DNA of 64,000 nucleotides from Theocolax elegans (Eukaryota; Arthropoda; Insecta; Hymenoptera; Cerocephalidae): NCBI GenBank assembly GCA_026168455.1, contig CM047425.1, positions 9,088,001-9,152,000 on the forward strand, written 5' to 3'. The notes under the pieces are model-generated. The model was not told the DNA's origin and did not search any database. It saw nothing but the letters and a program-made list of their open reading frames with translations. Positions 61,052-64,000 of the stretch are shown piece after piece (within the stretch, counting starts at the first letter, position 1; the number at the start of each line of letters is the position of its first letter). The translations under genes were made by a program, and so were the position numbers.

Positions 61052-62486
61052 TAATTAAAATTAAGAGACCTATTATTATATACAGAGTAACAATTTTGCA
61101 TTTAAACGCAAACTACAATTAAATGAATTTATATATGGCAGGTATAAATAATCTTATATTAATATATAATGAACTACACCAAGAAAATGTACAAATTCTT
61201 ATTACAGCCAAAAGATAATTTGATAACTTCGTGTATATATAATATAAGTGGAAGATGCGTATAAACACTTAAATTCTCAATTAAATTTTAAACGGAAAAA
61301 TAATTTTTAAAACACTTGGACATTTATGCAAGGTATATACCACGTAAGGACCATTAATTAAAATGATGTACACTGCTAAAAATTTCTTCACGACATTTCA
61401 GTATAAGATGTCGAGGTATGGAAAGTTTAAGTATAAAAACTTGGAGCAATGTATAAATTTAATTAATGCTACAACGAAAAAATGCTGTTACTTCTTAAAG
61501 TTTTCCCATTTAACGTACGCGTAATATCATTTGGTTTAAACAATTTTTTTGGTTGACTTAATTATTTTTTTATTGACATCTTGATAATACCTCTATAGAC
61601 TAGTGGAACTGTCGCATTGAAAGTAGCTGTTTTCTATAGAGCTATTTTTTTATGTTGATTTAAAAAAATGGCTAATTGATATACGTGTTAAAAGTTGTTT
61701 TAATTTCCGTTAGGGTACACAATTATTGTTTTATAAATAAATAATCATGGTGGAAAGTTGATAAGCGGTTGGCAGATTAGTCTCATAGGTAAAACTAACT
61801 GATCCTATCGAAGTTGAGTCACTGGCGAAGCCTTGCTTAAAAATCTATACTTAATCATTTTTACGTTCTACGATTCTTAAGCTCAAAAGTGAATACATTG
61901 AAAAGAAAAAAAATAAGTAAAAACGAGATGCTAAAATATTTAAATATAATGTATATACATTAAGAACACTTTATTATTTAACAGTCAATCATATATAATC
62001 AACGATTTAATTTTTGTAAACACGCGTGTCGAGCAAAAATACAGCGATTCTATATCATTAATATGTAATATATAGAAATACATAAAACGATTTAGAATTC
62101 TCTAAAAGTTAAACGACGTTGTACAAATTTATCATAATTCATCCTTTAAAACACTAATACACAAGACCTCAAGCAATATATTTCATAAACAGCACACGCG
62201 TAAAAAAAAAAAAAAGAAAACGTCAACGAACAAAAGCACAATTTTCCATTATGTAGAAAACCACAATACAATTTAAATCTTGTATACATATGCAACAAAA
62301 ATACATATATATACATATTCCGAAAGAGTAGTCGCGGGAAGTAGACACGCGGAAACTAAAGGAGCCTGTCTCTATCCCTTACAGGCAGGGTTATGCGTCG
62401 GTTTTCCAGAGCGGCGAATTTACACCAAGCAAATGGAATCGCGCGAAGTGCTAACACACGTCGAGGGCTGCCGCGCGTTGCGCGCT

Positions 62487-62508
62487 CCCCCCCCCCCCCC
62501 CCCCCCCC
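62487..62508. repeat. Homopolymer of 22 C
   Basis: An uninterrupted run of C lies in a GC-rich island (about 62340-62600). The complementary G run could form a quadruplex. Homopolymers this long are also prone to sequencing-length error. Confidence 0.95.
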
Positions 62509-63561
62509 ACGGTCCCTCTTACTCCGCCCGCACATCGTCACGCGCGAGGAATCGTCTGTATGTCGTCCCGCGAGACTAGACGCCCGGGAAAGAGAGACAG
62601 AGTGAAAACGAGTGGGAAAGAGCATTTCTATATATATATATATATATACGTGTACGATGGAAAAGAGGGGAAGCTCACGTGCTAGGGTGGGGAGGTAGTA
62701 CCAGTGGGAGGAATGACAAGATAAAACACACACACATATATATATAGACACGCGAGTGTGTGACAAATCTGTTATGGATCGAAATTATATATTTCTGAGG
62801 ATTATTAAAATACTTTCTACGTGTGGGACTGATATTAGTTGTAATTTAACAATACAAAAAATCACATGACAACGCTTACCAATGCGCTTATTATTTATCA
62901 TCAACCTTAGTGGAAATCAAAATCGTTTTTTATAGGTACAACGACTTATCTGAATAGTTATAAAATATAGCTATGTTTACATACTCAACCCATTACCACC
63001 AAATGGTTAAACTTTTACCAAGAAATAGAAGTATAACAAAATAAATAGCAAATTATATATAGATATAACAAAATTAAAAATGTATACGAGATAAAAAAAT
63101 TGATCTACTTGTTATGCGTATATATATTAGCGAACGTATTAAAAAAAAGCTTAAATAATTGAGTTGTAACAGCTTTCGCAGACCGAAAAGAAAATTTTCC
63201 AATTTAGAAAAAGGAAGTGAAAAAAAAACAATAAAGAAAGTTGAAAGAAAGTAAGTGCGTATATATACAGATAGAAATAAAAGGAAGACCAGGAGAGTGA
63301 GTGAGAGAGTGTAGCACTCCCACGGGACGTCTTGCGCCGCCACTTGTCCGTATTAAGTCCGGGTACTAATCCCGAAATTTAATTTGGAAATCTCTTTCAG
63401 TAGTCATTCCATCTCTTTTCTACCTCGATCCCGAATGGACAGCGTTATGTGACGTTATATACATGTATATATATATATTCGCTACGAGACATTTTAAACT
63501 GGGAATTACGGCTTTGTACCGGGTAATTGAAAATTCGTTTCGATTTTACTTTCCTTTCTTT

Positions 63562-63565
<4 letters not shown>

Positions 63566-63605
<40 letters not shown>
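63566..63605. repeat. GA microsatellite, about 40 bp
   Basis: Uninterrupted (AG)n tract, the longest GA run in the window; it is a potential GAGA-factor binding stretch. Confidence 0.97.
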
Positions 63606-63607
<2 letters not shown>

Positions 63608-64000
63608 CTACAACACTCGTACCGTCTGGTGTCGTTACTTTATCGATAAACGAATTATACGTATAGTTTGCTTAAGTTTTTATATTTTTTATGGAACCAC
63701 GTGCTTTTTATATAATGAGACTGTAGTTTTGCAAAGGCTTTTTACTTTAAATTAGCATTTATTTGTAGTTGACGATTATAATCGTATGTAAATAACAAAG
63801 TATGTTATACAAATATATTAATTTATTTAATACGTTTCGATTTAGAACAATCCAACGCTTGCTGAAAATTAGTTGCAATCAATTTTATCGGTGGTGTAAT
63901 TGATAAGTTGAAAAAAGCAAAATGTACGGTGAGTTAAATCGATACAATTCTATAAAAAAATATAGCTATATATATATATATACAGACGATGTGCTTAAAC

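Larger units (their letters stand above)
55139..64000. other. Upstream non-coding DNA of Vsx
   Basis: No further Vsx exon was recognised on the minus strand. The upstream exon must end after one base of a codon and would be expected to carry the octapeptide found in other Vsx proteins; nothing like it is seen. The stretch is AT-rich with GC-richer islands at about 57060-57460, 57850-58100, 58440-58870, 62340-62780 and 63280-63440, plus MITEs and microsatellites listed separately. Confidence 0.6.

Noticed and set aside
62280..62766. Overlapping long frames on both strands across the C homopolymer
   Set aside because: The frames are open because of the homopolymer and flanking GC bias; their proline or glycine runs are not evidence of coding.
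1..64000. CRISPR arrays, operons and riboswitches
   Set aside because: Intron-containing animal genes and dispersed rather than regularly spaced repeats; none of these features applies.

Overview
This window is nuclear DNA of an insect, probably a hymenopteran or a similar AT-rich genome; the sequence does not support naming a species. The evidence is split genes with canonical GT-AG introns, an insect-like DAAM formin, a visual-system homeobox (Vsx/Chx10) gene, very AT-rich non-coding DNA full of TA, GA/CT and TG microsatellites, and many small inverted-repeat transposons. No operons, ribosome binding sites, CRISPR arrays or tRNA/rRNA genes were seen.

Layout. (1) Positions 1-10184 are non-coding as far as I can tell and are probably the 5' region or first intron of DAAM. 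They hold a possible TATA/Inr/CT-rich core promoter near 3453-3619 and a 247-bp MITE ending only 51 bp before the first recognised DAAM exon. (2) 10185-14926 (+) is DAAM from the GBD/FH3 region to the stop codon in ten exons; every splice phase closes and 1076 residues are visible. Only the short extreme N-terminus is missing. (3) 14927-22389 is the convergent intergenic region, with poly(A) signals, a MITE and palindromes. (4) 22390-55138 (-) is the 3' part of a Vsx gene: five exons, 244 visible residues, with a basic stretch, a paired-class Q50 homeodomain, the CVC domain, a low-complexity linker and a C-terminal OAR-like motif. The homeodomain is split between residues 46 and 47 by a 27.7-kb intron. 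(5) 55139-64000 is further upstream non-coding DNA of Vsx, with GC-rich islands that look like regulatory DNA; the N-terminal Vsx exon(s) were not found and probably lie beyond the window.

The giant Vsx intron carries a complete Tc1-like transposon (33785-36408) with an intact 347-aa transposase. Its catalytic spacing counts as DD38E, and its 654/656-bp terminal inverted repeats appear to differ only in one homopolymer. Around it are several MITE families, a fold-back element and, in the neighbouring intron, three inverted-repeat elements nested one inside another.

DAAM (actin nucleation downstream of Dishevelled/Rho) and Vsx (neural and visual transcription factor) are convergent neighbours; nothing in the sequence indicates a shared pathway. 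The items most worth following up are the DD38E transposon with its internal direct repeats, the nested MITEs, and the promoter- or enhancer-like islands (paired inverted CCAAT boxes, an RFX X-box, clustered homeodomain sites) in Vsx non-coding DNA.
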